DNA of 64,000 bases, taken from Lepisosteus oculatus (lineage: Eukaryota; Chordata; Actinopteri; Semionotiformes; Lepisosteidae). Positions 1 to 12,000 of this stretch are shown here, one piece after another; position 1 is the first letter of the stretch, and every line of letters starts with the position of its first letter. The stretch lies in the NCBI RefSeq assembly GCF_040954835.1, contig NC_090698.1, positions 67,215,284 through 67,279,283 of the forward strand. Reading direction: 5' to 3'. The notes below the pieces were generated by a model. That model made no database searches. It was given only the letters and a program-made list of their open reading frames with translations, and was not told the origin of the DNA. Made by a program: the position numbers and the translations under genes.

Positions 1-309
1 ACATTTGATACACACAACTTGAGTTAAGAAATAGACGTAGAACTATAGGGTAGAACTGGCAGACATGCTGTACTGATTGTCCCTTGCTGGCGTCTTCTGT
101 CCACAGTTGCTCTGAGATCTGATGAATCAAAATGAGTTAATGGCAGTAGGATTTCATGTACTGTGAGCTTGCAGGTATTTTGACAGACAGATTTACATAC
201 CGTCTATATTTTAGTGTACCTGTCTTCACTGTGGGTGATGCATGAAAAATCCCTGCATTGGAACAGCAGACTAAAGATGCCTAATTTATTTTCTTTTCAA
301 AATCTGCAG

Positions 310-3300
310 CTTATGGAATATTTTGTAGATGAATACTTTGACCAGAACCCGATCAGTCAGGTAAGAACACATTTACAGTGTTGTGGGTCGATTAAGAATA
401 TTACAATAACAATATTGCTCGTTCTGTCTCTTCTACTGCCTTGTGCCAATTGGCTCTGGGCTGCCGCGACCCTCACAAACAATATGTTTTGGCGTGTACT
501 TGTCTTCAGTGACGAAATTAGACAAGGTCTTTGACTAATCTAATATGTGAGTCTCTATTGGTCTTATGGCAGAAGAGATACAGTGCGAGACAAAGTCTTT
601 GACCGATGTGTTGCGTGAATCTCATGACCTTCCCGTCTTTCCAGGTTGGGATCATCACCACTAAAAATAAAAGAGCGGAAAAACTAACTGACTTGGCCGG
701 TGAGTAACACTTAACACAGGAGTGTGGAGTTCTTGGTCAAATGTAATTCAATCCGTCTTGTTTTTTCCCCCAGTGCAGACCAGTTTTGGATATCATGGTT
801 GGGTCCTGTTCATCCTTTCATTTTTTTTTAAATTGAATTTTTGCTGAGCTACAGAGATGAGCAGACAAAGCGGGCAGGAATTCAGACGGGCAGGCAGCAC
901 TGTTTTGTTAAAGTTGGGGCTGTCCTCTCTGTAATGCCTACATTTCTCAGAGCTGGAATGGGCTGTGTAAATGTGGTCTGACTTTAAACTTCAGAGCCCC
1001 TCTGGGTAGGAACTCCTGGAATCCTGAATCCAAGAGTATTGCTGGAAGTGAGAGAAGTCAGACATTTCAAAGATGAAAAAGTCTGAGACAGTCTTTGACA
1101 GATTTTTTTTTTTCCAGGGAACCCAAAAAAGCACATAGCAGCTCTGAAGAAGGCAGTAGACACGACCTGTCTTGGAGAGCCCTCGCTGTACAACTCCCTG
1201 AGCCTGGCCATGCAGACACTGAAGTAAGTCAAGAGGAACTGAAAATGCAGCTGTGCTGCTTGCATACTTGTTACTGGAATGATACTGGCATTTTGTGTTT
1301 AGATCAGCTTGAATTCCTTTGTGAGTGTGCATAAATACTGTTGTTATCGGCCTCTTTCTCCATTAAACTGTTAAACAAAGTTTTTAGTTCCCTTTAAGAC
1401 GTGTTATTTTCTGAAAGTTCTTATGGATGTCTGGACTTGCCTTCCTTTTAGCTGTGTAGTGCGTATCTCTGGAAGCGGATCTGGGCTGCTAGACTGTTAG
1501 TGAATTTGAACATGTTGGTCCTCTAGGAAGTTTCCATTGGCTTCTGTTTGTGTTTCAGACACATGCCAGGCCATGCAAGCAGGGAAGTGTTGGTCATTTT
1601 CAGCAGTCTGACAACGTGTGATCCAGCCAATATTTATGATTTAGTAAAGGTGGGTTAAATAAAGAGTTTAAAAGATTGGATGTTTGTAAATACATGCAGG
1701 ACAAGTTAAATTAACCCAAAACGTAAAGACTGTGGCTCAGCTACCACAGACAGTTGTTTTGGGGGGGAGGTGTGATTGAATTTACATGCTGGGGGCAAAG
1801 AATACAATATAAAAAGCAAACCTTTTACTTCATTTTTTTTTTCAAAAGTTCGAATCACAAAATACTCGGTTCTGCAAATGTGGTATTGCCGTAGAAAATA
1901 AGTCAATAAATGTTTTACTGTATAAGATCTTAAGTTGTATTTCTGTGTAACAAGTAAAGATACAGTATAACCATAGAAAGTGATTCTGTACAGCTTTTAC
2001 AAGTCCTTTTTATAAGCTGAATTTGGATTAGACAAAGCCTGGTGACTGTTTCCCAGGAAGGACAGCCATTCAGTAGACTCATGTTGGTGTTCCCTGGCCT
2101 CTCCGGCAGACTCTGAAGACGTTGAAGATCCGTGTGTCTGTGATAGGCTTGTCAGCTGAGGTGCGGGTCTGCACTGTCCTGACGCGCGAGACTGGCGGTA
2201 AGAACACCTGTAAAACCTGTAAAGAATGTCTTGAACATTATGGTGCACTTTTCATGTTATGCAGACAGAGTGATGTCCTTTATATGCCCACTGTTCAGCA
2301 AATACTGTTCATGATTGAACAGAGAAATAGTGGAGAAATTAAGCCCTGCAATCTAATCAACAAAAAGTATACACATAGTAAACTAAATCCAGGCGGTAAG
2401 AAGCCTCTTGCCAGATTTGTAAATGACTTAAAAGACTTGGAACATAAGAGGGGTCACAGATGAGCAAGCTCTGTGATCCGTCTAGCTTGTATGGTGACTA
2501 ATAAACAGCAGAAGCGAGGAATGTGTCCATTTGTTGCTTGGAAGGAACTAGGGTATCGGCTTCAGCAAAATGGCTGTGCAGCTTTTTCCTGACTTCTGCA
2601 TCCCTTTGGCTAAAGAAGTGCACCCTCTTCTCATGTGACCTTGAATTAATTTGTGACTTCATTTTAAGAATAAGCCTCCAGTACTGAGTCTGCTTTATAC
2701 AGTATAACACTGCACGCAATAGATGTAACTTATTGATCTGTAATTACTTTGGTTTGGTCATAATTGTTTGGAGGGTTGTTAATTGAACTGTTTTCCAGTT
2801 AGTTGATATTACATTTCCTGAGTGTAAGAGGTTTACTGCTGGAAGAGTTTAGTGTCTTGTAGATTGTCTCATTTCCGTAGGTACACTTGGTAAAGTCTCC
2901 TCAGGTTCTGGTATTCATTTAAGTCATTTAAAACATTTCCCTTTCATCATATTCAAATCTGCTTTGGTTATGGATAACTAGTAAGATGTGTGTTGTAAAT
3001 GTTTGGTATGAATGAATTCATCTGATCATACTTGTGTAAAATACCTTTTAGACAGCATCTCGCTGGTCACACTGCAAGGTTAATGGAGTGGAGTGTGTGT
3101 TCGTTGTCTCAGTGGGTCCAGTGTGAGTGCTGAAATGATATGTTTTGGGCAGACCAGGTCACTTAGTTTGACTCTGCAGGCACATATCATGTGATCCTGG
3201 ATGAGAGCCACTACAAAGAGCTGCTGATGTACCATGTGAAACCTCCCCCTGCCAGCTCTTCCTCTGAATGCTCCCTGATTCGCATGGGTGAGTCTGGATC

Positions 3301-6300
3301 CCCTCTGGCTTCTCAAGAATAGTGTAAAAGTAGGGTTTCACAAACACAAACTCCAGAAGATCTATTCTTTATGTGACTTGAATGAAATGACCCTTAGTTA
3401 AAGTTTTCCTTTCCTGAAATACTCAATTTCAGAATTATACAATACTAAAGTTTTTGGTCTTAATTCATTTTTAAGTTCTGATTAATGCTGGATGTCACTT
3501 TGCTGGTTTAGAGGAAGTGTCTGCCACCTTTTAAAGTCCTGGTTTGACGTGGTAATCATGGGCATCTTTTTGCTGTTCAAACAGGTTTTCCCCAGCACAC
3601 AACTGCGTCCATATCAGATCAAGACTGTAAACCGTCCTTCAGCATGTCGTAAGTCCTGAATACACTTAACCTGATCACGTGTTTTAATCCGGTCTTCTTT
3701 AGACAGGAGGCCTTATTTTCTCTTAGTGAAGTATTGTTTGAAATAGTGGGAAATAATTTATCTATCTAAATAATGGATCTAATTAGGTAATTAATGAAAT
3801 TCCATAGGTACATGTGCGCAATGCTTTACATAGGGACTTAAGCTTTTCATTTTATTTTGGAAGGGGGATTGCTAGTTTATCATTAAAGACAAAGACTTAA
3901 ATAATATTGAATTTGTGTATCTGAAAGATGTTAACATTTTAAATTCAAGGGATGTGAATTTCTTTTTTTTTTGTTTTTAACAGCTAAAAGCATTATTTCT
4001 GTGCTCCCGCTAAGTCTAAGTAAACAGATATACTGTATTTATACAGGGGAGTGTGGGACATTAACAAGACGCAGCTGGGCAGTAGCAGTGTGTGCTGTTT
4101 CAAGGCTGGACCCAGGCAGTTTTATGTGGCTTAGCGGTTGAGGTATCAGGACAGAGTTCCGTACACAGAAGCACAGAGCACATGCATTTGCAATGCAAGA
4201 TAATCTATGCAGTTTAGCAGTAGCACACTTTTTCTCCTGCTAGATCATTCAGCTTCCTGCTCCTCGTCTTTCAAGAAGCAACTGGATGAGACTCTCGTGC
4301 TAATTAGCTTCTAACTTCCAAACGAGCTACATAATGATCTCTTGTGTGTAAGAGCATACTCCAGCTTGCTCTCCATGAGACACACAGACAGGGAGAGAAG
4401 CTTGGGGTCAGAGCGCAGGGTCAGCCATTTATAAGGCACCCCTGGAGCTGCTGGGGTTAAGGGCCTTGCTCGGGGGCCCAACAGAGTAGGATTCCTCTGC
4501 CGGCCGCGGGATGCGAACCGGCAACCTTCCAGCCAGAGCCACAGAGCCACTGCACTGCCTGTTACCCTGCCCTTCCCCACCTGTCCCTGCAGGCACCTGG
4601 ACAGCAGCAGCGGTCCTGGGCTGACCCTGGGGGGTTACTTCTGCCCACAGTGCCGAGCCAAGTACACAGAGCTGCCCGTGGAGTGCAAAGTCTGCGGTGA
4701 GTGTCCTCCATTCTCCACTCGAGGGACCATGCTAGTCCAGCACTCGAGCAGAGCGCGTGTGATTTCCAGAGAGGCGCAGGCTGTCGCGCAGAGAGCCGAG
4801 ACAAAGCTGGGGGTCCCACTTCAGGATCCAAGTGGGATTCTGGGTTTTGGTTTCCCAAAAACCCGGAGTCAGGCGGGTGAGGTTTTGTAGCCAGGGCAAC
4901 CTCTGAGTGGACAGACAAAGCCAGGGAGGATCTGGGATCAGGGTCGGGAGACAGGCGGGAGACCGGTAGACGACAAAGGCTGACGTTAAAACTGCGGGTT
5001 TACTGTAATGGAAGGGGTTGAAGAATGCGTACTTAAAAAATCTTTTATTTAAAAAAAATAAATCTGTTCTCACAGCCAGATCTTCAATATCTTTGTGGGG
5101 TTTTTTTTAAGTGTTTTGTTTGAACCTTGAGGACATGACAGGGTGCTGGATTTATCCTTTTCATTGGGACATTTTTCATTTGGACAATTGGTAGCTTGGC
5201 AAAATGGCTTAGTGGATGCAGAAGATGTAATACTACAGCGCCAATGTTATTGATAGACGCCATCTGCAATCTTTTATTACAATACTCCCTTATGTTTGTA
5301 ATTAGTGGTTTTTGATAAGTACCGTGAAAGGACATGGAATAAAATAATCAGAGCTTGATGTGTCGTCTGTAAACACCTGCTGGTCTTGGACTAATGGACC
5401 CTCTTGGGCTCAGTCCTGCTGCCTACCGGTTTGAGTGGAAAAGTCCATTTTGATGTCTTCCCTTTTGTCACTCCTTTTTTACTATTTAGCTGACACAGTG
5501 ACCCGCAGCATATCATGGTGCTTTACACTGCATGTGTTTCTGCAGGTCTGACGCTCGTGTCCGCCCCACACCTGGCCAGGTCTTTTCATCACCTCTTCCC
5601 TCTGGATGCCTTCCAGGAAATCCCTTTAAACGACTGTGGAGGGGAAAGGTACAGTAAGCTGTTGCACTTTTAGAATGTCTTGAAGTCTTAGCTGAGCTGC
5701 CGCAGAGCTCTCGTGCTCGTCGAGTGTACTGTATGTGCAAGTGATGACTCGTTTTTTTGAAACCACTTTTTAAAACGCAGATTTTTAAACAGTGCGAATT
5801 CTAGAGACAGGCTCTTGTAAAACCTTGGTTTTGAAGTGTTATCATGTTAAAAACTCAATGTGGTGATTGATTTATTTGGATCATACTTTTATGAAGGGAA
5901 ACCTAAAGTGGCTGCAATTATCTACCTTTTACACATACAGATTTCTGTTCCCATTTATACAGCAGGGTTTGCAGGAGTGATCTGGGTGAATTACTGAAGC
6001 TGCAGTTCCCCAGCTACTACTCCGCACTGTTACATGATTCTGGAATCGCCCTTCATATGATCAGCTGTTTGAGAGGGGTGTGGAAAACATGAAACAAATG
6101 CAGATCTGCAGCTCAGTTGTGAAACCTCACTCACTTTAGCCAGAGCAGTAATGAGTGCTCTACTCACATGTTCCTCTATTGAAGTTAGAAACTCTTTTCT
6201 GGAATACATAGAATCATGGTGAAAAAACGCTGTGTGCTGAAAAAGTATAGAATATGATAAATTCCATTCACTTGCATAGATTTTCTGGACACTCCACTCA

Positions 6301-7669
6301 AAGCGCTTTACAGGTAATGGGGACTCCCCTCCACCTCCACCAGTGTGCAGCCCCACCTGGATGCTGCGACGGCAGCCATAGTGCGCCAGAACGCTCACCA
6401 CACATCAGCTCTCAGTAAATGGGAGAACAGAGTGATGAAGCTAATTCATAGAGGGGGATTATTAGGAGGCCATGATTGGTAAGGGCCAATGGGAAATTTG
6501 GCCGGGACGCCGGGGTTACACCCCTACTCTTTTCGAGAAGCTCCCCGGGATCTTTAATGACCACAAAGAGTCAGGACCCCAAGTTTACGTCTCATCCGAA
6601 GGACGGCGCCTGTTTACAGCATAGTTTCCCCGTCACTATACTGGGGCATTAGGACCCACATGGACCACAGGGTGAGCGCCCCCTGCTGGCCCCACTAACA
6701 CCTCTTCCAGCAGCAACCTTCGCTTTCCCAGGAGTCTCCCATCCAGGTACTGGCCAGGCTCACACCTGCTGAGCTTCAGTGGGCTGCCAGTTGTAAGTTG
6801 TAGGGTGATACAAGAACAGGAGAGAAATTAAACCAAGAAGAAAAAAAGTATTCCTTGTGTCCGGCAACTCCCAGATGGACTGTTAGACTAACGTTAGACA
6901 CTTCACGCAGACATTGGCAGACATAATTAATTCCTCATCTCAGGTACTGAGAAATCCCAACTTTAAATGTGGTCAGGATTAAATAAGCCTTTTTATTACA
7001 TCTTCCTTAGGCATTCTACAGCCGCATTAACAGTGAAAAAGCTGCTACCCGCATCATCGTCTTTTTCACGGTTTGAAATATGTTTTCACAATCATTAAAG
7101 ACTGTCACAGAACATAAGTAATTACTTAACATTAGAGTTGGAGATCTTCAGACATTACCACAAGAAAATGTGCTTTTGTGTTTTGATAGGTTTTGTCAAG
7201 CATGCCAGGGCGAACTTAAAGATCAGCACGTAAGTTTTCGTTTATTCTTTAATCAGATTCTTTTATTTTTGATTGAGATCATTGCTTCTGAACTTGTGTA
7301 CAGTTGTGAAAATCAGGACCAAGACTTCTTAGCTCAAAGGCAGAAATTTATTGAAGAATCATGCAAAACTCCTGAATTACATGAGAGTTCAAAAAGTGTT
7401 CTTGGGTTGTGCTTAACCTGGTTCACACTGGTTCTATACGTCTTGTACGTGATGCAGTGGTCCTATTGTGTAGAACTGAAGAACGGGCTTTTGTTTGTAA
7501 TGTACACCATGTCTGTTGTGGTCCAGAGTGTGAGGCCTGTGTCTCTGCCGCCCTGCAGGTGTACAGCTGTCCCTCGTGTCACTGCGTCTTCTGTGTGGAG
7601 TGTGACCTCTTCATCCACGACACTCTACACTGCTGCCCCACTTGTATACATAGCCAAAACGCCCTCTGA
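310..7669 (+). CDS. GTF2H2: General transcription factor IIH subunit 2 (p44), partial at 5' end
   Basis: Coding exons: 310-360, 645-699, 1118-1223, 1559-1649, 2110-2197, 3180-3287, 3585-3648, 4593-4696, 5546-5648, 7190-7229, 7559-7669 (stop TGA at 7667-7669). All have AG/GT borders and joining phases, giving 306 C-terminal residues of a protein usually near 395. p44 is a core TFIIH subunit that binds and stimulates the XPD helicase in nucleotide excision repair and RNA polymerase II initiation. The first exons encode the von Willebrand A-like domain ([15 protein letters not shown], then [11 protein letters not shown]). The exon at 4593 has the CPQC...CKVCG zinc-binding pairs. The last two exons carry the C-terminal RING-like C4C4 region (FCQACQGEL, then CPSC, CVEC, CCPTC). 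The introns hold a 5S-derived SINE (6262-6812) and a tRNA-SINE (4345-4558). The upstream exons lie left of the window. Identification comes from recognised family sequence and is firm. Confidence 0.96.
4345..4558 (-). mobile_element. tRNA-derived SINE, copy A
   Basis: On the - strand it reads GGCAGTGCAGTGGCTCTGTGGCT..., then a box-B-like stretch GGTTGCCGGTTCGCATCCC, then CCGGCAGAGGAATCCTAC and the ...GGGCCCTTAACCCC body. It is closely similar to copies at 41251-41530 and 57238-57477. It lies in the GTF2H2 intron just before exon 4593. Confidence 0.8.
6262..6812 (-). mobile_element. 5S-rRNA-derived SINE (SINE3-like), near full length, copy 1
   Basis: The - strand starts with a 5S-like head (CCCACTGAAGCTCAGCAGG...GGATGGGAGAC) that corresponds to the internal control region and 3' half of 5S rRNA. 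A body with AGGGGGCGCTCACC-type sequence and GGCGCCGTCCTTCGGATGAGAC follows. The tail is GTAAAGCGCTTTGAGTGGAGTGTCCAGAAAA. It lies antisense inside a GTF2H2 intron. Confidence 0.85.
6979..7035 (+). repeat. Unclassified repeat, copy 1
   Basis: AAATAAGCC...TTATTACATCTTCCTTAGGCATTCTACA, followed by GC-ATTAACAG, recurs at 8404-8455 in the same orientation with a few changes. It lies just beyond a 5S-derived SINE, inside the intron before GTF2H2 exon 7190-7229. Confidence 0.6.
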
Positions 7670-8183
7670 ATTTGGGGGATGCTTCAGGGAACCTCAGAGC
7701 ACACGGGACAGATAAGAGCCTGCACTAAAATCACTGGCGACCATTGACAAAGAGAAAGGCACAAGTGTTTGTTAGAAGCCTGAAGCCGCAGAGCTCCTCA
7801 TGATCAGGCAGCCAGCCTTCAGATCAACTGCAGCCACTTGAAAGCAAACTTGTTTGAAAAGGGAATTTGATTCTGATTTCTAAACATAGTTTCAGGATTT
7901 CTTTTCAAAACCTCCACAGTGATTCGGAAACTGCACCTTTCCTCTGTATGACTGGGTATTAAGTTCAGGCTTCAGCTGTTAGATGTTTTCAGTGCTACTT
8001 TCAGTGACACTTTTGTAAAGGTTTATGCTATGGATGAAGGTGACAGATCCTTGAAGACAGTAGCACTAAGTCTACTGTTAGAAAATTAAGTGAAGAAGTT
8101 GTAAAGTCTACAGTGATGCTACTGGTACTTAAATGTTATCTCAGCAATGAGCCATAACAGACAGGGAAGAGCTTTTGGTGGAA

Positions 8184-8189
8184 AATAAA
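8184..8189 (+). terminator. Poly(A) signal of GTF2H2
   Basis: This is the first clear AATAAA on the + strand after the GTF2H2 stop, 515 bp downstream, so the 3'UTR would be about 540 nt. The T-rich stretch just after it fits a downstream element. Calling it the used signal is inference. Confidence 0.6.
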
Positions 8190-8200
8190 ACATGTTTAAT

Positions 8201-8206
8201 TTTATT
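8201..8206 (-). terminator. Candidate poly(A) signal of ERAP1
   Basis: TTTATT on the + strand reads AATAAA on the - strand, about 840 nt past the ERAP1 stop codon. I saw no other exact AATAAA on the - strand between 8207 and 9044, but variant signals could be used instead. Confidence 0.4.
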
Positions 8207-8403
8207 AAATTATATTTCTTGTTCATTAGGATGGCCTTTCTCACACACACAAACAGTAATGTTGTGGTTGTTGCATTTTAAGTTTACACTCTTAAAAACC
8301 TTTTACAAAAATCACAAGTTGTACAAAATTGATATCGCAAAACTCTGAGATGATGGCCTGGCTGCTGTGTTTTCCCCCCAAAAAAGTATGTCTGTGGTAG
8401 AGT

Positions 8404-8455
8404 TAAATAAGCCTTATTACATCTTCCTTAGGCATTCTACACTTGCATCAACAGG
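8404..8455 (+). repeat. Unclassified repeat, copy 2
   Basis: Near copy of 6979-7035 with the shared core ATTACATCTTCCTTAGGC. It sits in the shared 3' region of GTF2H2 and ERAP1. No family was recognised. Confidence 0.6.
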
Positions 8456-9044
8456 GAAACAACATCAAGGCTTGTTCATTGTTTGGAATTAATTGGAATT
8501 GGTATTGGATATTGAACATATTCCATCTAAAAACATTTTTAAGTGACTGTGGTCATAAAGTGCATACAGTTGGAAAGGCCAGGCTTGGGGAGAACAATAC
8601 TGTTCATCCTTCTGGCTGTAATCCCATGAGAATCACTGCAGTTCTGCACCGCTTCCTCTTACAGTATGTAGTACTGTACTCTCTCCCCCAGCCTCTTTGC
8701 ACATGGACTTTCCAAATGTTAAGCTGGCACTGTAAAATAATTTAAATAATATTGAATTCGGCAGAAGCAAAGACAAATCGGGTCAATTCAAGAATGTGCG
8801 GTTAGCTCTGCAAACGTTGCCGAACTCGAAAAAGATCTGTTATGTGTACAGTACAGTACAGTAAGGTCCTTCCAGCATTTTTCTTTACCTGCACCTCTAT
8901 GAGGCTGGGATGCGTGAAAACACTTTAAAAAAAAGCTTGCAAACAAAAACAAAAAGGTTTGAGAGACGGAAAAAGCTCACGTCTCCACCCCACACGATCG
9001 CCGCCCCCACCCCCGTGTGAGGAGCGCTCTCAGGCCCGGGCCCG

Positions 9045-12000
9045 TCACGAGCTCCCGGCAGGGCCCGGCCTGGCCCCCTGCCGGTCCAGCCACGCCTGCA
9101 GCAGCGGGAGGTTCCGGTCCATCCAGCGGATGTTCTCCTCGACGCTCTCCAGCGCCTGCTGCACGCAGCGCAGCTGGGAGCCGTTGTCCTCCAGGGACGC
9201 GAAGAAGCCCCTGACCTGCGGAAACACACCGGCGGTAAGCGGGCCGGGCTGCGCCTGTTTCCCTGTGCACTGCCTCGGTCCGAAGACTCCTTTCTCTCAA
9301 AGTGGGGCTCAGGGCTGCACGTCGGAGAAATAGCTTCATAAGAGCCGTGAGCCTGACTTGCCAACAGAGTGGAGAAATCGAGACTACTTTCAGAGGTGAC
9401 TTCTGTAGTTTCAGAGGCACAGGCAAGGATCTAGATCGTGGGCTTCTCCATTTCTGACATATACTGAGCTTCAAAACAACAATGATTTTTGCACACTTGC
9501 TTTTAGATATTTGACATTATTGTTTCATTCAGGTGAGAGATCCATTAGCCACGCACTGATGTACACTGAGCATCGGAAGATAATTCTCATTCTATAAAAT
9601 AAGGTATATGGCCTTTGATGAATTGTTTTTGACATTCATGTAATTAATCGATCTTTCACAACTTGTGTGCAGCATGTGCTAAACCATCGTTTCTTTTTTT
9701 AAATTTTGGAGATGCAGGTATTATTATGTTACAGATATCAGTCGTTAAACATCTGAGCAACTTCTACACAATTTAGTAGATGAAGCTCTTAAGAAGAAGA
9801 AAGAGTGAAATACAGCATATCCTCCATGGCTAAGATGTTTTATCCATTCGTTATTTAGGAGTATTTTCCAGGTAATTGTTGGTATTTAACTCCAGGCCTC
9901 GTCACTTTAGTGGCAAAAAGAAAAATTTTAGCCACTTCAAGCTTCTAGATGCAAAACATTATAGATTATTTGGTAAAAGTGTGCATTAAATGCAATTTTT
10001 CAATTGAAAAAGCTGACATCATGACATAATCATTAAAAATGAAAACCTGATAGCAGTTTATTTGTGTCATCAGATGCAAAGACTATACAGATGTGTCTGT
10101 AAAACATGGTTACCTCCTCCAGCATGTCCCTGGTGGAGTACTGGTTTGTCACTCCAGTCACCATATGCGCAATGGAATGGGAGCCCAGATCAAACCTGAA
10201 AGAGAGGAACGTGTCAAACTGCTGCCCCCTACTGGACAGAGGCAGTGAGCATTTTCTGATTGTAAGGATTGTTCCTGTCAGAGCTCCTCTATTGATGATA
10301 GACCGAAAATAAAGCTTACTTCTCACAGAAAGGCAGAAAACGTTGGAAAAGAAGCTAAATGAAATCCAGGACAGTCCATGAGTACAGTAAACACTTCTTT
10401 ACAGTTTGCAGAGGAAAAACCTCATTCAAGAAGACAAACTAGAGCAAACCACTTGTTAGGCAGTACTTGTGTAGTTCAAAGTGATCAGCTGGGAACACAC
10501 CTCTGGAAGACTAAGGCTTCACCTTGCTGGAAAATCATGATTTACATCAGGGTGGAGCAAAACCAGTCCTTGATGGCTGTTGTCCTGCTGGTTGTGGAGA
10601 TATTTTTCAATTAGCAACTAAGACCTAAAGTATCAGGTGATTTAACAACATAATGAATTGAATGCAGGTATAGAAGACAGCAGTAGGGTGGCAGTCTGAC
10701 CACCCTAAGGCCCTCAAGGACTGGTTTTCAGTGTCACAGCTGCAGCAACAGCAGAGGAAAGCACATGTTGAACTGACTTCTTCACCAGGCTGTCCCAGTT
10801 GTCTCTGAGGAAATCCCAGGCATGTTTGTAGCCCTTGGGGTTTTTGCTCACATAGACAACCACATAGGGCAGGTCCTGGGTCTTCAGCACATCCCCCTCA
10901 AGGCTCTGCTCCATTATCCTGCAGAGGGGAATCAGCACAGTCACAGAGGTGAAGGGTTCAAACTTCTGTCTCTGTATAGCATGTTCAGAAAACCACCTGC
11001 ATGCAACATTAAAGTATCTGCTACTGATAAGACTAGGGGCCTGCAGACACAAACAATGCTTGTTCTAAGAACCCCAGAATTATTTTGAGTAGAAGGCCAA
11101 TAATAACTTCCTGCTGGTGGAAAACATTGATACAGCTCAATTAGGTAGACATCTGATTAAAGAGGAGGTTTGCTTAACCAATAGAAATGAAGTTTGAAGT
11201 TTTCTTTTTTTTTTAAACTGAAGCTCTTTGTATTCCTTATCACGTAAGTGTATAAAAGGTCAGCTGTACCGTCCCTTGTGGGATCATCTCCCTAATTGCA
11301 GGGAAGTTGCTTCTCCTTGGGTGAATATACAACAAACTCCTTTTCTGCTCAGCAAAAAGGTCTCTAGTGGGTTTTTACTACTCTACAGAGGGAACAACAT
11401 GGCTTTCTCAGATACAAGACAGTTCCCTGTTGCTTGTGCGTATGAACACACTGCAGAACAGCTGTCCATGACTGCTAACTTCGACTGTGTACTTACAACC
11501 AGCACAACTGGATTATCTTCAAGTGGTTCCACCACTAGCAGCAAAGAGGTCATTAAAGCTTTCTACCCATGATTCAAGATCACTTTATACAGTAAGGGAG
11601 TAAGGGTTGTGCTGCCCATTCATCTTGAATATGCTGGGTACATTTTCAAAACATGGCAATTTCAAAAACTCTTTTCCCCCCTTGACCAAAACTTACTGAT
11701 ACTGATGGTAATAGTAAAACTTTCAAAGGGGACACTTGACAACAGACAACACAATAGTAGAAGAAAATTGATTGAACAAATTATTGTAATCTTATTAAAA
11801 CGTAATATACAGTTTGTATGTGTATTTACGTGTATCTGTACAAAAACATATAAGGTCTTCAAACAGAACTCAAAGCACTGTACATACATAATAGTACATC
11901 CATTTAACAGAATACACTTAACTAAAGAAGGAAAACAAAATGCCTAGAAAACTGGCCCAGTGATAAAAAGAGCAAAACAATATTACTCATTAAAAGCTAT

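Larger units (their letters stand above)
7670..9044. other. Convergent intergenic region / 3'UTRs between GTF2H2 and ERAP1
   Basis: There is no coding sequence that I can support here. The region should hold the GTF2H2 3'UTR from the left and the ERAP1 3'UTR from the right, with the two poly(A) signals near 8184-8206. It also has a segment at 8404-8455 that is a near copy of 6979-7035 in the last-but-one GTF2H2 intron, and a short GTACA run near 8848. Confidence 0.6.

Noticed and set aside
1-309. An upstream GTF2H2 exon at the left edge
   Set aside because: No frame here matches the p44 protein and no paired splice sites were seen; treated as intron.
10714-10777. Read-through end of ERAP1 exon 16 ([10 protein letters not shown]... 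to a stop) as an alternative C-terminus
   Set aside because: A GTCAGT donor at 10777 joins in phase to exon 10195-10114, which continues the conserved protein; the read-through has no support.
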